Shown: positions 38,341-47,124, numbered from the stretch's first letter. The stretch is DNA of 64,000 nt from Elusimicrobiota bacterium (GCA_016706425.1 JADJJR010000001.1:372001-436000); one strand, 5' to 3'. The notes: generated from the sequence alone by a model not told the origin. Numbers and translations are program-made.

Positions 38341-39911
38341 ATCGCCCCCGCGGGCTGTGGCGGATGGGCCTGATCCTCGGGGGAGCCGCGCTGGCCGTTT
38401 CGACGGGCCGCGCCTTTGATGAGTTGGCGGTGGGGGCGCGCCCCACCTCGATGGGCGGCGCGTTCACGGCGCTGGCGGACGACATGCACGCCTTGTATTA
38501 CAACCCCGCCGGGTTGGCGGATTTGGCCCGTCCCGAGCTGGGGGTCTATTACGCCCGCCTGTTTCCTTCCTTGTCCGACCAGACCCGTTCCGCCCAGGCG
38601 TTTTTGGGGGGAGCCTCCCCGCTGTCGCCGGACGGCCGGTGGGGGAGCGCGGGTCTCGGTTACCAGGAATTGCGGGTCGACGATCTCTTCAAAGAGAGGA
38701 CTTTTTCGCTCGCCTACGGCCGGCGCTTGCCGGGCCCCCGGTGGGACCGGTTGGCCCTGGGGGGGGGATTGAAATTCCTCAACCGCGATTACGGCGTGGG
38801 CAACGCCGTCATCCCCGATCCCGTCTTTAACGGAGGGCGTTCGGTGTCGGCGGTGGGTTTGGATTTCGGCGCGCTTTACACTCTGGTCCCCCACGTGAAA
38901 ACCGGGTTGGCGTTTCAAAACATCAATCGACCGGATCTGGGGCTCGTCAGCGATGATCGGTTGCCTTTGGTGACGCGCTGGGGTGTGGCCTACGACAACA
39001 ACGATTTAAGGGTGACCGCGGACCTGACGCGCGGGGCCTATTTGATCGGACGAAACGACCACCGGTTCCTGGTCGGGGCCGAGCGGCGGTGGTTGCTGCG
39101 GCGCTACGGGCTCGTGGCGGTTCGGGGCGGGGCGGGGTTCGGCAATCGGGATTACCGCCGCATCAACATGGGCCTCGGGTACGAGGTGAACGGCGTGGGC
39201 TTGGATTACGTGTTCGCCCTGCCCCTGGGCGCGGCGGACGACACCGGCAATCTGCACAACGTGGCCTTGTCCTACCGGTTCGGGAGGGCCCCCGCGGAGG
39301 ACGAATTGCTGTCTTTGATCGCCCAGGAGCGGGAGGCCACCGTGCGGGCGGAGGAAGCCTTGAAAATAGCCGAGGCGGAGGCTCTGTTCGTGAAGGAAGA
39401 AAGGAACAGCTTGCTCGCTCAATACACCCAAGAGATCGAGAGATTGAAAGAGGCTTTGGCGAACGCCCCGAAAGGCGGGGCGGTAAAACCCGCCCCGGCC
39501 GCCCCGCGCGTGTTCACGGCGGAGGAACGCGAGCGGTTCGCCCGGGAAAAAGCGGTCAAGGAATTCGCCGCGGCCTACCAGGCCTCCTACCGGGCTTACC
39601 GCGTTCAAGTGGAACGCGGGGCCACGCTTTCCAAGCGCCAGGAATTGTTGAGCGCGTTGGTGCGCCGGTACGAGAACAAAGGGATCGATTTGTCGACGGT
39701 GCGGAACGAGCAGGAACGCGTCAAATCCGACTTGGCCCAAGTCTCCAGCGATTTCCGCATCACCCTGGACTTTTACAAAAAGACGGTCGCCCAGGGGGCG
39801 GACGCGGCCGAGCGCGTTTCCCTGCTCGAACGCATGTTGAAAAAATACCAGAAGACGGGCATCGACTTGACGGAAGTCCGCGAAGAGCTCAATCGGCTCA
39901 ACAAACCGTGA
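38337..39911 (+). CDS. PorV/UPF0164-like outer-membrane barrel with coiled-coil tail
   Basis: 524 residues. Signal peptide, then the family motif GARPTSMGGAFTALADDMHA-LYYNPAGLADL near residue 35, and barrel strands up to about 315 (FALPLGAADDTGNLHNVALSYRFG). PorV-like proteins are outer-membrane barrels; in type IX secretion PorV shuttles cargo bearing CHU_C-like or other C-terminal domains. Unusually, ~200 residues of charged helix follow. They contain a repeated unit with RRYENKGIDLSTVRNE and KKYQKTGIDLTEVREE, predicted to be periplasmic coiled coil. It lies directly after two CHU_C-domain genes with ATGA overlaps, which supports an export or anchoring role. Confidence 0.78.
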   Translation: MNRPRGLWRMGLILGGAALAVSTGRAFDELAVGARPTSMGGAFTALADDMHALYYNPAGLADLARPELGVYYARLFPSLSDQTRSAQAFLGGASPLSPDGRWGSAGLGYQELRVDDLFKERTFSLAYGRRLPGPRWDRLALGGGLKFLNRDYGVGNAVIPDPVFNGGRSVSAVGLDFGALYTLVPHVKTGLAFQNINRPDLGLVSDDRLPLVTRWGVAYDNNDLRVTADLTRGAYLIGRNDHRFLVGAERRWLLRRYGLVAVRGGAGFGNRDYRRINMGLGYEVNGVGLDYVFALPLGAADDTGNLHNVALSYRFGRAPAEDELLSLIAQEREATVRAEEALKIAEAEALFVKEERNSLLAQYTQEIERLKEALANAPKGGAVKPAPAAPRVFTAEERERFAREKAVKEFAAAYQASYRAYRVQVERGATLSKRQELLSALVRRYENKGIDLSTVRNEQERVKSDLAQVSSDFRITLDFYKKTVAQGADAAERVSLLERMLKKYQKTGIDLTEVREELNRLNKP

Positions 39912-39924
39912 GGCTTTCGAACCG

Positions 39925-40932
39925 GTGACCCTCCGCGCGAAAGTCACGTTGTTCTCGTTTCTCTTCCTGGCCGCTTCCGGGGCGGTCGGGGCGTGGTGCC
40001 TCATAAACATTCGTCGCGAAGAGGACGCCTTCAACCGGAGCCGTCTCGCCCTCAACACCCACGCGGCGGTCACCGACATTGAATATTTCCTCAACCGCCA
40101 GAGCCGCGCCTTGGCCAATTATGTCCTGTTGGGGGACGAGGCCGAGAAGCTTCAACTGGTTCAGGCGCAAACCCGCTGCCGTCAGCGGGTCGAGGATTGG
40201 CAAAAGGCCGTCCAGGCGGGGAACGCCGTCGGCGATGAGATCCGCATCGTGCAGGGGTTGTTGAAACGGGTCGCCGGGGAGGCGCAAACCGTTTTAAAAG
40301 GCGTGGATGCCGGGCGGCGGGTGGAAGCGATGGAGGCGGTGGAAAAAACTTTTGGTCCGGTGTTTGATCGGGCGCTCAAGGATTTCCACGCGGTAAAAGG
40401 GCGCACGGAGGACGCCAAGGCCGAGACCGAAGCGGGCATGTTGGACAACCTGCGGCGGAACCACATGAACCTTTTGGGCGGGTTGATATTCTTGGCGGTT
40501 CTCGGCTTGACGTTCTTGTTGTGGCAGTACCGGGCGACCATCGGGCCGGTCAACGCCCTGCGGCGTTGGGCGGACCGGATGGCCCGGGGCGAGAGGAACG
40601 TGCCCCTGGGTTTCTGGGGGCAAAACGAATTGATGGATTTGGCCCAGAGCATCGGGGAAATGGCCATTCAACTGATGCGGCCCCGGAGCCTCCCTGTGGA
40701 AAGACGCGCGGCCCCCGCGGTGGCGGGGCCCTCGGAGGTGGGCGCCCTGGTCGCGGCGGTCGCCCCCGCCCCGGCGCCATCGGCGGTTCCGCCCCCGGCC
40801 CCGGTGACCGCCAAAACCACCCCGCTCGGTGACAAGGCCAAGGACAACTTCGAGGAAGCGGTTGACGAATTCCGCGACGTGCTGGCCCAGCTGGCCGGCC
40901 AACAACCCAACAAATCCCGCAAGCTCGGCTGA
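39925..40932 (+). CDS. HAMP-domain membrane receptor without an output domain
   Basis: 335 residues. Membrane helix at the N-terminus (LFSFLFLAASGAVGAWCLI), a periplasmic four-helix-type sensor (YFLNRQSRALANYVLLGDEA; typical of CHASE3/4HB sensors), and a second membrane helix near 185-205 (LLGGLIFLAVLGLTFLLWQY). A HAMP domain follows (ALRRWADRMARGERNVPL, NELMDLAQSIGEMA). The rest is an Ala/Pro-rich linker and a short charged helix (DNFEEAVDEFRDVLAQLAGQ), not a kinase, MA or GGDEF domain. It may signal through a partner. GTG start, 13 nt after the PorV-like gene; it ends 4 bp from the convergent operon. Confidence 0.75.
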   Translation: MTLRAKVTLFSFLFLAASGAVGAWCLINIRREEDAFNRSRLALNTHAAVTDIEYFLNRQSRALANYVLLGDEAEKLQLVQAQTRCRQRVEDWQKAVQAGNAVGDEIRIVQGLLKRVAGEAQTVLKGVDAGRRVEAMEAVEKTFGPVFDRALKDFHAVKGRTEDAKAETEAGMLDNLRRNHMNLLGGLIFLAVLGLTFLLWQYRATIGPVNALRRWADRMARGERNVPLGFWGQNELMDLAQSIGEMAIQLMRPRSLPVERRAAPAVAGPSEVGALVAAVAPAPAPSAVPPPAPVTAKTTPLGDKAKDNFEEAVDEFRDVLAQLAGQQPNKSRKLG

Positions 40933-40936
40933 TTTT

Positions 40937-41845
40937 TTAAGGCCGGAAAAGTTCCGTGGTGGCCGACAGGGCTTCCGGGGTGCCGGAAACCCAATACAAC
41001 GTGGGGTCCCCGTCCCGCCGGGCGATGGTCCGGGCGATGGGGTCTTTTTCGGTTCGGCCGAAACGGATCGCGTGGGTGGATCCGTCCTCCAGAGTGACGG
41101 TCAGAACCGCCGAAGGTCGATCCAATCCCAACCGGCGCGCGACGGACGCGTCCGCATCGTCGATGAAATCCTCGGCGGTGAGATAACGAAGCCGGTTCTC
41201 GAACCCTTCCGCTTTGAGGGGGTGCGCGGGTTTCCCGTTCACGGTCCACCCCGTTGACGACCGCTCCAGGGCAAACCGCGTCGCCCCCCGCTCCAACCGG
41301 ATCGCCCGCGCGCGTGTTTGAGCCGGCAGGGGGAGCAGTCGCCCTTCCCGCCAACGGTTGGCTTCCCCGTAGAGAAAATCCCGCCGCAAGCCGCGCGCCA
41401 GATAGACCCGTTTGTCCCCGGGTTTTCGAAGATAGGCGCGGGTCGTGTCCGGGGCGGTCCGCCCCACCCACCATTCGGTCGGGGCGTCGGTCCCGGCGCC
41501 CCAGACCCGCAACAGGGTTCCGCTGGCCTCGTCCACCTCGAAAAGGGAGTGGCTTTCGGCCCGGTCGCTCAGGACGGCTTCGAGCGTAAGTTCGTTGAGG
41601 GCGTTGGCGACGCCCATCACCAGGCCCTCCCCCGCCGGGGCCCGCACCGGGGCGGCCACCCGCCAGTCGTCCCCGGTTTTCTCCAGCACCACCGCGCCTT
41701 CGGGTCGACGGATTTCGACGCGGTTGAGATCGCGGGGGGGGGGTGGGGTGTTGGGCCGCTCGTTCGACCGCGGCCAAAGGCTCAAGCCGACCACAAAGGC
41801 CACGGCCACCGCGGCCGCCGCCAAGGAACGAATCCATTTAGGCAC
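40937..41845 (-). CDS. DUF4340-domain protein
   Basis: 302 residues with one N-terminal membrane helix (AAAAVAVAFVVGLSLW) and a periplasmic beta-rich domain. Repeated units such as VVLEKTGDDWRVAAPVRAPA, TRFALERSSTGWTVNG and AYLRKPGDKRVYLA match the DUF4340 pattern (EITLEK..G.W.l..P). Such proteins commonly follow GldG-like genes in ABC export operons. The start ATG overlaps the gldG-like stop by 8 nt. Last gene of its operon. Function unknown. Confidence 0.8.
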   Translation of the reverse strand: MPKWIRSLAAAAVAVAFVVGLSLWPRSNERPNTPPPPRDLNRVEIRRPEGAVVLEKTGDDWRVAAPVRAPAGEGLVMGVANALNELTLEAVLSDRAESHSLFEVDEASGTLLRVWGAGTDAPTEWWVGRTAPDTTRAYLRKPGDKRVYLARGLRRDFLYGEANRWREGRLLPLPAQTRARAIRLERGATRFALERSSTGWTVNGKPAHPLKAEGFENRLRYLTAEDFIDDADASVARRLGLDRPSAVLTVTLEDGSTHAIRFGRTEKDPIARTIARRDGDPTLYWVSGTPEALSATTELFRP

Positions 41846-43418
41846 GGCCGGTCCCCTCCTCCATCCAACGTCGAACCTCCGCGCGGACCGTTCGCCGGTG
41901 GCGCCAATGGAGCAGGCCGGCGAGCACGATCAGAACGGGGACCAAAAAATAACCGACGGCCTTCGTCAGCCCTTTGAGCACGGGGGCCAGCATCTTCAGC
42001 GGACGGTAGGGCGAACTTTTGGGCGGCATGGCGAGGTATTGCCCGTCCTGGGTCAGCCATTGGGCCAAGGCCAAGATGAACAGCGGGTTTCCGTCGGGAT
42101 GGGGAAATTGGGGGTTGGCGAAGTACGAGGTCCCCAACACCACCAGCCGGAGGTTCGGCACCGAACGTTGGGGCGCGCGAAAGGTCACCGTGCTTCCTTC
42201 CACCACGGCGGCCAGGGTGAAGGGCCCGCGACGGGAGGGGGACTGGGATTGGCGTTGCGCCAAAAGGCTCGGCGGGTCGACGTTGTAGGCCCCCTCCCAG
42301 ACCCAACTTTTTTCGGAGGAACGGGCGAGCGGGGTGAAGGCGAGGGGCGCGCCGTCGCCGAACGAAGGGGACACCGCGTTCGCGTAGGGGAAGGCCAAAA
42401 CGTCCAGGTTCCGAACGGCGACGTGGTCCTTGTTGAGGTTGTTCGCCATCACAAACGGCCAATAACTGACGTAGTAGGCGTTTTCCCGGCTTTGCATGAC
42501 GATGTTTTGGCAGCGCTCGTCCAAAATGAATTCACGGTCGACATTCACGCCGTAGTGGGCCAGATAGGATTCCAGCCCCGTTTCCTGGGCGATGCTTCGA
42601 AAGCTGTTGGGCATCACCACGCGGCGGTTGAGCGCCACCACCACCGGCACCCCGGAAGAGATGTAGCGGTCCAGCGCGTCCAGCTCGTCGTCGTTCAGTT
42701 TGTTTTGGGGGCCCAACAGGAAGATGGCGTCGGGCCAGATTCCGGGATCGTCCTTGAGCGAAAGGCGCGTCGGTTCCACGTGGAATTCTTCGAAAAGGCG
42801 GGCCGCCGGACCCTGCTTCATATGCTGGGGCGACACCTCGTTGTGGTTGGAAACGAAGAAAAGGGTTTTTTTCTTTTTCTGGCTCATCACCCGCAGGCGG
42901 CTGGCGATTTCGTACTCCAAATTGTTGGCGTTTTTGACAAAGGGGATGACGTCCTGTTGATCCTGGTAAAAGAGGACCAACCCCAGGAATCCTTCGCGCA
43001 CCTGAAACTGATCGGAGGCCATTTGGGTGAAGCGCGCGGATTCGAGACCCAAGCGGGCGAGATCGGACACGGAGGCGTCGGAATTGTCCGGGGTGACGGT
43101 TTCCACCGTCCATCGTCCCCGCGAAGCCGCCCGGAATTCGCTCAAGAGGTCGCGGATGTATCGGCCCTGGGTCTCGTAGGGTTCCGGAAGGGCCGGTGTG
43201 CGGACGTATTTGACCACCACCGGGTCGGGCAGGGACCGGACGAGCTCCCGGGAGGCCCGCGAGAGGGAGTAGCGGTTGTCGGCGGTCCAGTCGAAGCGGG
43301 CGAAAACGCGGTCGGCCGCGATGTTGACGCCGGCCAGGATCCCCCCCAGCAAAAGGAGGCCCGAGCCCGACACCAGGCTCAGCCGTCTTTTCCGTTCGCG
43401 GAGGGGGTCTAGCGCCAT
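41838..43418 (-). CDS. GldG-like ABC-transporter auxiliary protein
   Basis: 526 residues. N-terminal membrane helix (LVSGSGLLLLGGILAGVNIA), then the family opening FDWTADNRYSLSRASRELVRSL. The extracytoplasmic ABC_transp_aux domain follows (NNLEYEIASRLRVM, FFVSNHNEVSP, LDRYISSGVPVVVALN), and a C-terminal membrane helix (YFLVPVLIVLAGLLHW). In Bacteroidota, GldG with GldF and GldA forms an ABC complex needed for gliding and type IX secretion in some species; related sets are widespread. The ATG lies inside the end of the permease gene (10-nt overlap). Confidence 0.85.
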   Translation of the reverse strand: MALDPLRERKRRLSLVSGSGLLLLGGILAGVNIAADRVFARFDWTADNRYSLSRASRELVRSLPDPVVVKYVRTPALPEPYETQGRYIRDLLSEFRAASRGRWTVETVTPDNSDASVSDLARLGLESARFTQMASDQFQVREGFLGLVLFYQDQQDVIPFVKNANNLEYEIASRLRVMSQKKKKTLFFVSNHNEVSPQHMKQGPAARLFEEFHVEPTRLSLKDDPGIWPDAIFLLGPQNKLNDDELDALDRYISSGVPVVVALNRRVVMPNSFRSIAQETGLESYLAHYGVNVDREFILDERCQNIVMQSRENAYYVSYWPFVMANNLNKDHVAVRNLDVLAFPYANAVSPSFGDGAPLAFTPLARSSEKSWVWEGAYNVDPPSLLAQRQSQSPSRRGPFTLAAVVEGSTVTFRAPQRSVPNLRLVVLGTSYFANPQFPHPDGNPLFILALAQWLTQDGQYLAMPPKSSPYRPLKMLAPVLKGLTKAVGYFLVPVLIVLAGLLHWRHRRTVRAEVRRWMEEGTGRA

Positions 43419-44125
43419 CGTCGGCTGTTGAAACTGGCCAGGGTGCCCGCGAGCGCCAACACGGTGCCCGAGAGGAAGTAGAGGACGTCGCGGGTGTCCA
43501 CGATCCCCTTGAGAAAGGGTTGGTAATGGCGGTCCACCCCGAAGTAAGACAGGAGTCGACCGGTCAGTCCGGGCAGGTACTCCGCGGATTGCCCCACCAG
43601 GAAAAAGACGAAGCAAAGAAGAAAACCCAACAGGAACCCCACAACCTGGCTGCGGGAAAGGGACGAGGCGAAAAGCCCCAGCGCGCTGTAAAAGATCCCC
43701 AGGAGGAGCGCCCCCAGGAAACCGCCGGCCGCTTGCCCCAGGTCCGGCGGACCCAGGACGATCAGCAGAGCGAGGTACACCAAAGACAACCCCAACAACA
43801 CCCCCCAAATCGCGAGGGCGGCGCCGAACTTGCCCAGCACGATTTCGGCGTCCTCGAGCGGCAGGGTGACGAGCGTTTCCACGGTCCCGGTTTTGTATTC
43901 CTCGGCGAACAGGCGCATGGTGAAAGCGGGCAGGAAGACGGCCAACAAAAGGGGCAGGGGCGTGAGGAATTCATCGAGGGACGCCTGCCCGACAAGGAAC
44001 AGGGACGCCGTGAAAAGCCAACCCATGATGACGAAGAAAAGCACCAGCGCGATGTACGGGGTGGGGGAATTGAAAGACTCTTTCCACTCCTTGCGGGTCA
44101 AGAGAAGGGCGCGGGAGATTCTCAC
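43409..44125 (-). CDS. GldF-like ABC-2 type permease
   Basis: 238 residues with about six membrane helices (PYIALVLFFVIMGWLFTASL, LLLAVFLPAFTMRLFAEE, IWGVLLGLSLVYLALLIVLG and further ones). The conserved EEYKTGTVETLVTLPLEDAE segment is typical of ABC-2/GldF permeases. The GTG start overlaps the ATPase stop (GTGA), and the stop lies inside gldG. It forms the membrane part of an exporter with the ATPase; the substrate is unknown. Confidence 0.88.
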   Translation of the reverse strand: MRISRALLLTRKEWKESFNSPTPYIALVLFFVIMGWLFTASLFLVGQASLDEFLTPLPLLLAVFLPAFTMRLFAEEYKTGTVETLVTLPLEDAEIVLGKFGAALAIWGVLLGLSLVYLALLIVLGPPDLGQAAGGFLGALLLGIFYSALGLFASSLSRSQVVGFLLGFLLCFVFFLVGQSAEYLPGLTGRLLSYFGVDRHYQPFLKGIVDTRDVLYFLSGTVLALAGTLASFNSRRWR

Positions 44126-45048
44126 GGCGTCACCGTCAGTTGGCGGAAAATGTCGTCCAGGGTCGCGGTTTGCCGCCGCAGCTCCATCAAAGGCCACCGC
44201 CGGTCGGCGCAGAGGCGGGCCAAATCTTCCCGCGGGTCGCGGGTCCCCGTCAAAAGGAAACCCGGGCAGCCGACTTCCGCCTCGTCCCGTTTCTCGACGG
44301 CGGTCACGCCCGCCAGACCGGCCAGCGCTTCCGCGGCGGCGGCGGGGGCCTTGAGGCGGACGTAAAAACTTTGCGCCCCGGCGAGACGGTCCTGCAATTC
44401 GGCCACGGTGCCCTGGGCGACGATTTGGCCCTTGTGGATGATCAGCAGGCGGTCGCACATCCGCTGGGCTTCGGGCAGGATGTGGGTGGACAACAGGACC
44501 GTCTTCTTTTCCTTCAGACGCAAGATGAGGTCCCGAACGTCCTTTTGCTGGTTGGGGTCGAGGGCCGAGGTCGGTTCGTCCAGGATCAAAATCGGCGGGT
44601 CGGCCAGTATGGCCAGGGCCAATCCCAGCCGCTGGCGGTACCCCTTGGACAGTTCACCGATGTCCTTGGACACGACGTCCCGCAGGGCGCATTGGTCGAT
44701 AACTTCCCTCAGGCGGGCGTCGATGCGCCCGGGGGGAATCTCCCGCAGGTGGGCGAAGAGTTCCAGAGCCTCCCACACCCCGAGGGATTCGTAGAGGGGG
44801 TTGGTCTCCGACAGATAGCCCACGCGGCGGCGCGTTTCGAGGGCGTCGGCCAGGACGTTCACGCCGTCGAGGGTGACCGTCCCGGCGGTGGGGGGCAGGT
44901 AGCCCGTGAGCACGCGCAGGGTCGTGCTTTTGCCCGCGCCGTTGGGGCCGAGCAGGCCGACCACCTCGCCGGGGTTGACCGTGAAGGACACCCCCGCCAC
45001 GGCGCGGGTGGGACCGTAATCTTTAATGAGTCCTTGGACGTTGATCAT
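44122..45048 (-). CDS. GldA-like ABC transporter ATP-binding protein
   Basis: 308 residues. Walker A GPNGAGKSTTL, Q-loop region GYLSETNPLYESL, signature LSKGYRQRLGLA, Walker B ILILDEPTSALDPNQ and switch His in STHILPEA are all intact. A C-terminal extension (~225-308) is typical of GldA/CcmA-like drug or polymer exporters. The ATG is nine bases downstream of a TAGAAT with a TTGCGA at 17 nt, so the ABC operon can be transcribed apart from the sigma-factor genes above it. Confidence 0.92.
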   Translation of the reverse strand: MINVQGLIKDYGPTRAVAGVSFTVNPGEVVGLLGPNGAGKSTTLRVLTGYLPPTAGTVTLDGVNVLADALETRRRVGYLSETNPLYESLGVWEALELFAHLREIPPGRIDARLREVIDQCALRDVVSKDIGELSKGYRQRLGLALAILADPPILILDEPTSALDPNQQKDVRDLILRLKEKKTVLLSTHILPEAQRMCDRLLIIHKGQIVAQGTVAELQDRLAGAQSFYVRLKAPAAAAEALAGLAGVTAVEKRDEAEVGCPGFLLTGTRDPREDLARLCADRRWPLMELRRQTATLDDIFRQLTVTP

Positions 45049-45057
45049 GAAAAAACG

Positions 45058-45086
45058 ATTCTAGAACACGCTCAAGGGGCTCGCAA
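45058..45086 (-). promoter_or_regulatory. Internal promoter of the Gld-like ABC operon
   Basis: Minus strand: -35 TTGCGA, 17-nt spacer, -10 TAGAAT, then nine bases to the ATPase ATG. It overlaps the end of the RseB-like gene. Confidence 0.5.
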
Positions 45087-45989
45087 GTCGTCGGGCCATT
45101 CGGCGCACAGCCGACGCAAAAGGGCTTCGGAGCCGTCGCTGATGACGGTGAAATAAGCGGGGCCGCGGTGTTCCTGGACCACCGCCATCCGTCCCCGGGG
45201 GACGGCGAGACGCACGGGTTTCTCCGTACGGAAAAAAGACACCACCGTTAGCCCGTCGGTGTAGGTCCATTGCGTCACCGTCACGCCCTGGGTTTGGAAG
45301 CGCCGGTCCCTTTTCAAGACGAACCCGCAGGGCAGGGCGCGCGGGGCGTCGACCCCGGCCGGCGCGTCGGCGGCGGGGGTTTCGGATTCGGCGGCCACCT
45401 CGAACAGGCGCGGGTTTAGCCCGGGGGCGGCCTCGAACCGAACGAAGCGGACCATCGACGCGTCCCCGGGATCGGGGCCGTACCGGCGCAACGCCAGGAC
45501 GACGCCGGCGTCGTCGTCCACCCACCAACGCTCCCGGGGTTTTCCTTCCGTCAGGGGGGTCAACTCCACGCTCCAAACGGCCCGATCGGCCACGCGGTCC
45601 CGCGTCGGCGCCGAGACGCGGTAGTTGCTTTGAAACAGGGTCCATTCTTTGTCGGGGGACAGGGCGGGCTGGATCGGTTTGGAGCGGGCCCGACGGCCCT
45701 CGGGCTTCAGCAGGTGCTCCACGCCCTTCGCCCCCACCACCACGCGTCCCACCCGTCCCGCCGGGGTGAGGTATTCGTAGCGATAGGTGCCGCGGTCTTG
45801 GACGTAGACGCGGGCTTCTTCGGCGCGGGCGCCGGCGGCGGACCAATGGGTGATGGTGATCTCGCCTTGGTAAGGCGCGCGCGGTCCCTCGAAGGCCCGG
45901 CGGACGAGGGCGCCCCCGTCGGGTTCGGCGGCCCGGAGGCCCACGGCGGCCAGCAACAGCAGGCCGCTAACGCGAGTCAGCGTCGTCAT
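45072..45989 (-). CDS. MucB/RseB-like sigma-factor regulatory protein
   Basis: 305 residues with a signal peptide (VSGLLLLAAVGLRAAE). The first domain (HWSAAGARAEEARVYVQDRG, YEYLTPAGRVGRVVVGAKG) resembles the lipoprotein-like fold of RseB/MucB. The C-terminal domain has LPCGFVLKRDRRF, VTQWTYTDGLTVVSFF and VVQEHRGPAYFTVISD, also RseB-like. RseB senses envelope stress and protects the anti-sigma factor from cleavage. The gene overlaps the anti-sigma gene by 23 nt, which supports this role. Confidence 0.8.
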   Translation of the reverse strand: MTTLTRVSGLLLLAAVGLRAAEPDGGALVRRAFEGPRAPYQGEITITHWSAAGARAEEARVYVQDRGTYRYEYLTPAGRVGRVVVGAKGVEHLLKPEGRRARSKPIQPALSPDKEWTLFQSNYRVSAPTRDRVADRAVWSVELTPLTEGKPRERWWVDDDAGVVLALRRYGPDPGDASMVRFVRFEAAPGLNPRLFEVAAESETPAADAPAGVDAPRALPCGFVLKRDRRFQTQGVTVTQWTYTDGLTVVSFFRTEKPVRLAVPRGRMAVVQEHRGPAYFTVISDGSEALLRRLCAEWPDDLRAP

Positions 45990-46437
45990 TGTAAGAGGCC
46001 CAGCGCACGGCGTCGTCCTCGTAAAAGCCGCTCACGGGCATCGGCCGTTCGGCGGCCGAGGCCGCGTGGGCGGCCATCAAGGGTTCGAGGTCGATCGCCG
46101 CCGGCACCGCGACGTCCCGTTGCAACACCCAGGCGGTCGCGACGGCCAACGCGGCCGTCGCCAACCCCGCCGCGAACCACCGGGGGCTTCGCGCCGGGGG
46201 GATCCATCGCCGCCACAGGGGCGGTCGGCTCCGCCGCGCCCAGGAGGCGCGCAAGGCGGCCGGCAGGGGCCGTCGCGGGGCCTCCGCCAGTCGGGCCTTG
46301 AGGGACCGCAACGCCGCCACTTCGTTTCGGCACTCGGCGCACCCGGCCAGGTGTTCCTCAAAAAGAACGCGTTCATCGTCCGCGAGGGCGCCGTCGACAA
46401 AGGCCGAGGGAAAGGACCAGTCCGGCGGGTGGATCAC
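45967..46437 (-). CDS. Zinc-binding anti-sigma factor
   Basis: 156 residues. The cytosolic N-terminal ASD has a zinc motif EEHLAGCAECRNEV (His-x3-Cys-x2-Cys). One membrane helix follows (WFAAGLATAALAVATAWVL), then a short periplasmic tail. It would hold the neighbouring ECF sigma factor inactive until envelope stress. ATGA overlap with the sigma gene. Confidence 0.9.
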   Translation of the reverse strand: MIHPPDWSFPSAFVDGALADDERVLFEEHLAGCAECRNEVAALRSLKARLAEAPRRPLPAALRASWARRSRPPLWRRWIPPARSPRWFAAGLATAALAVATAWVLQRDVAVPAAIDLEPLMAAHAASAAERPMPVSGFYEDDAVRWASYNDDADSR

Positions 46438-47042
46438 CGGGCGGCCTCGGCGCGGTACCGGTCGAAATAGGCCCGCAGCAAACGGCGGCCCTGGTGCAAA
46501 CGCGAACGCACGGTGCCCAGGGGGCAGTCCAGGATCTCCGCCAGGGTCTCGTAGGAATGGCCCTCGATGTCGCAGAGGGTCACCGCGGCCCGGTACACGG
46601 GGGGCAGTTGCCGCAAAGCGCGGCGCACCCAGCTGTCGCGTTCCCGGTCGAGCAGGGCGTCGACGGGGTTGGGGTCGTTCCCCCGGAACTTTTCGACCAG
46701 GGGGGTCTCGCCGTCGGGGAGCGGGGCGTCGAAGGAGACCGCGTTCCGCCGTTCGTAACGGCGCATGTTGTCCATAAAGACGTTGTGCAGAATGCGTCCG
46801 GCCCAGGCGTCAAAGGGGCGGCCGGGGTCGTAGCGGTCCCGGGCGGCGAAGGCGCGGGCGAGCGCCTCTTGAACCAAATCGGAGGCGTCGGCCTCGTTGC
46901 CGGCGAGGCGCCAGGCGAAATTGTAGAGCTTGTCGCCGTGGCGCTCCGCGAGGGCCCAAAAATCTTCGGGGGTCAAGGGGCGGGGTGTGTCGGTTGAAAA
47001 CGATGGGTCGAGGGCGATGTTGAGCGCTCCGGTGTTTGTCAT
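46434..47042 (-). CDS. rpoE: ECF-type RNA polymerase sigma factor
   Basis: 202 residues. Region 2 (DLVQEALARAFAARDRY, DAWAGRILHNVFMDNMRR) and region 4 (LPPVYRAAVTLCDIEGHSYE, CPLGTVRSRLHQGRRLL) are intact; there is no region 3 or 1.1. With its zinc anti-sigma and RseB-like neighbours it is an RpoE-type envelope-stress system. AAGGA precedes the ATG at good spacing. It is divergent from the giant gene, and its regulon may include that gene, but no clear ECF promoter is visible between them. Confidence 0.93.
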   Translation of the reverse strand: MTNTGALNIALDPSFSTDTPRPLTPEDFWALAERHGDKLYNFAWRLAGNEADASDLVQEALARAFAARDRYDPGRPFDAWAGRILHNVFMDNMRRYERRNAVSFDAPLPDGETPLVEKFRGNDPNPVDALLDRERDSWVRRALRQLPPVYRAAVTLCDIEGHSYETLAEILDCPLGTVRSRLHQGRRLLRAYFDRYRAEAAR

Positions 47043-47124
47043 GGGGCCGTCCTTTTCCGTCGATCGCGATGGTGTGGCCGTTCGTTATTTCCTACGGGCG
47101 GGCCCCTGTTTGGTTCGAGAATTT

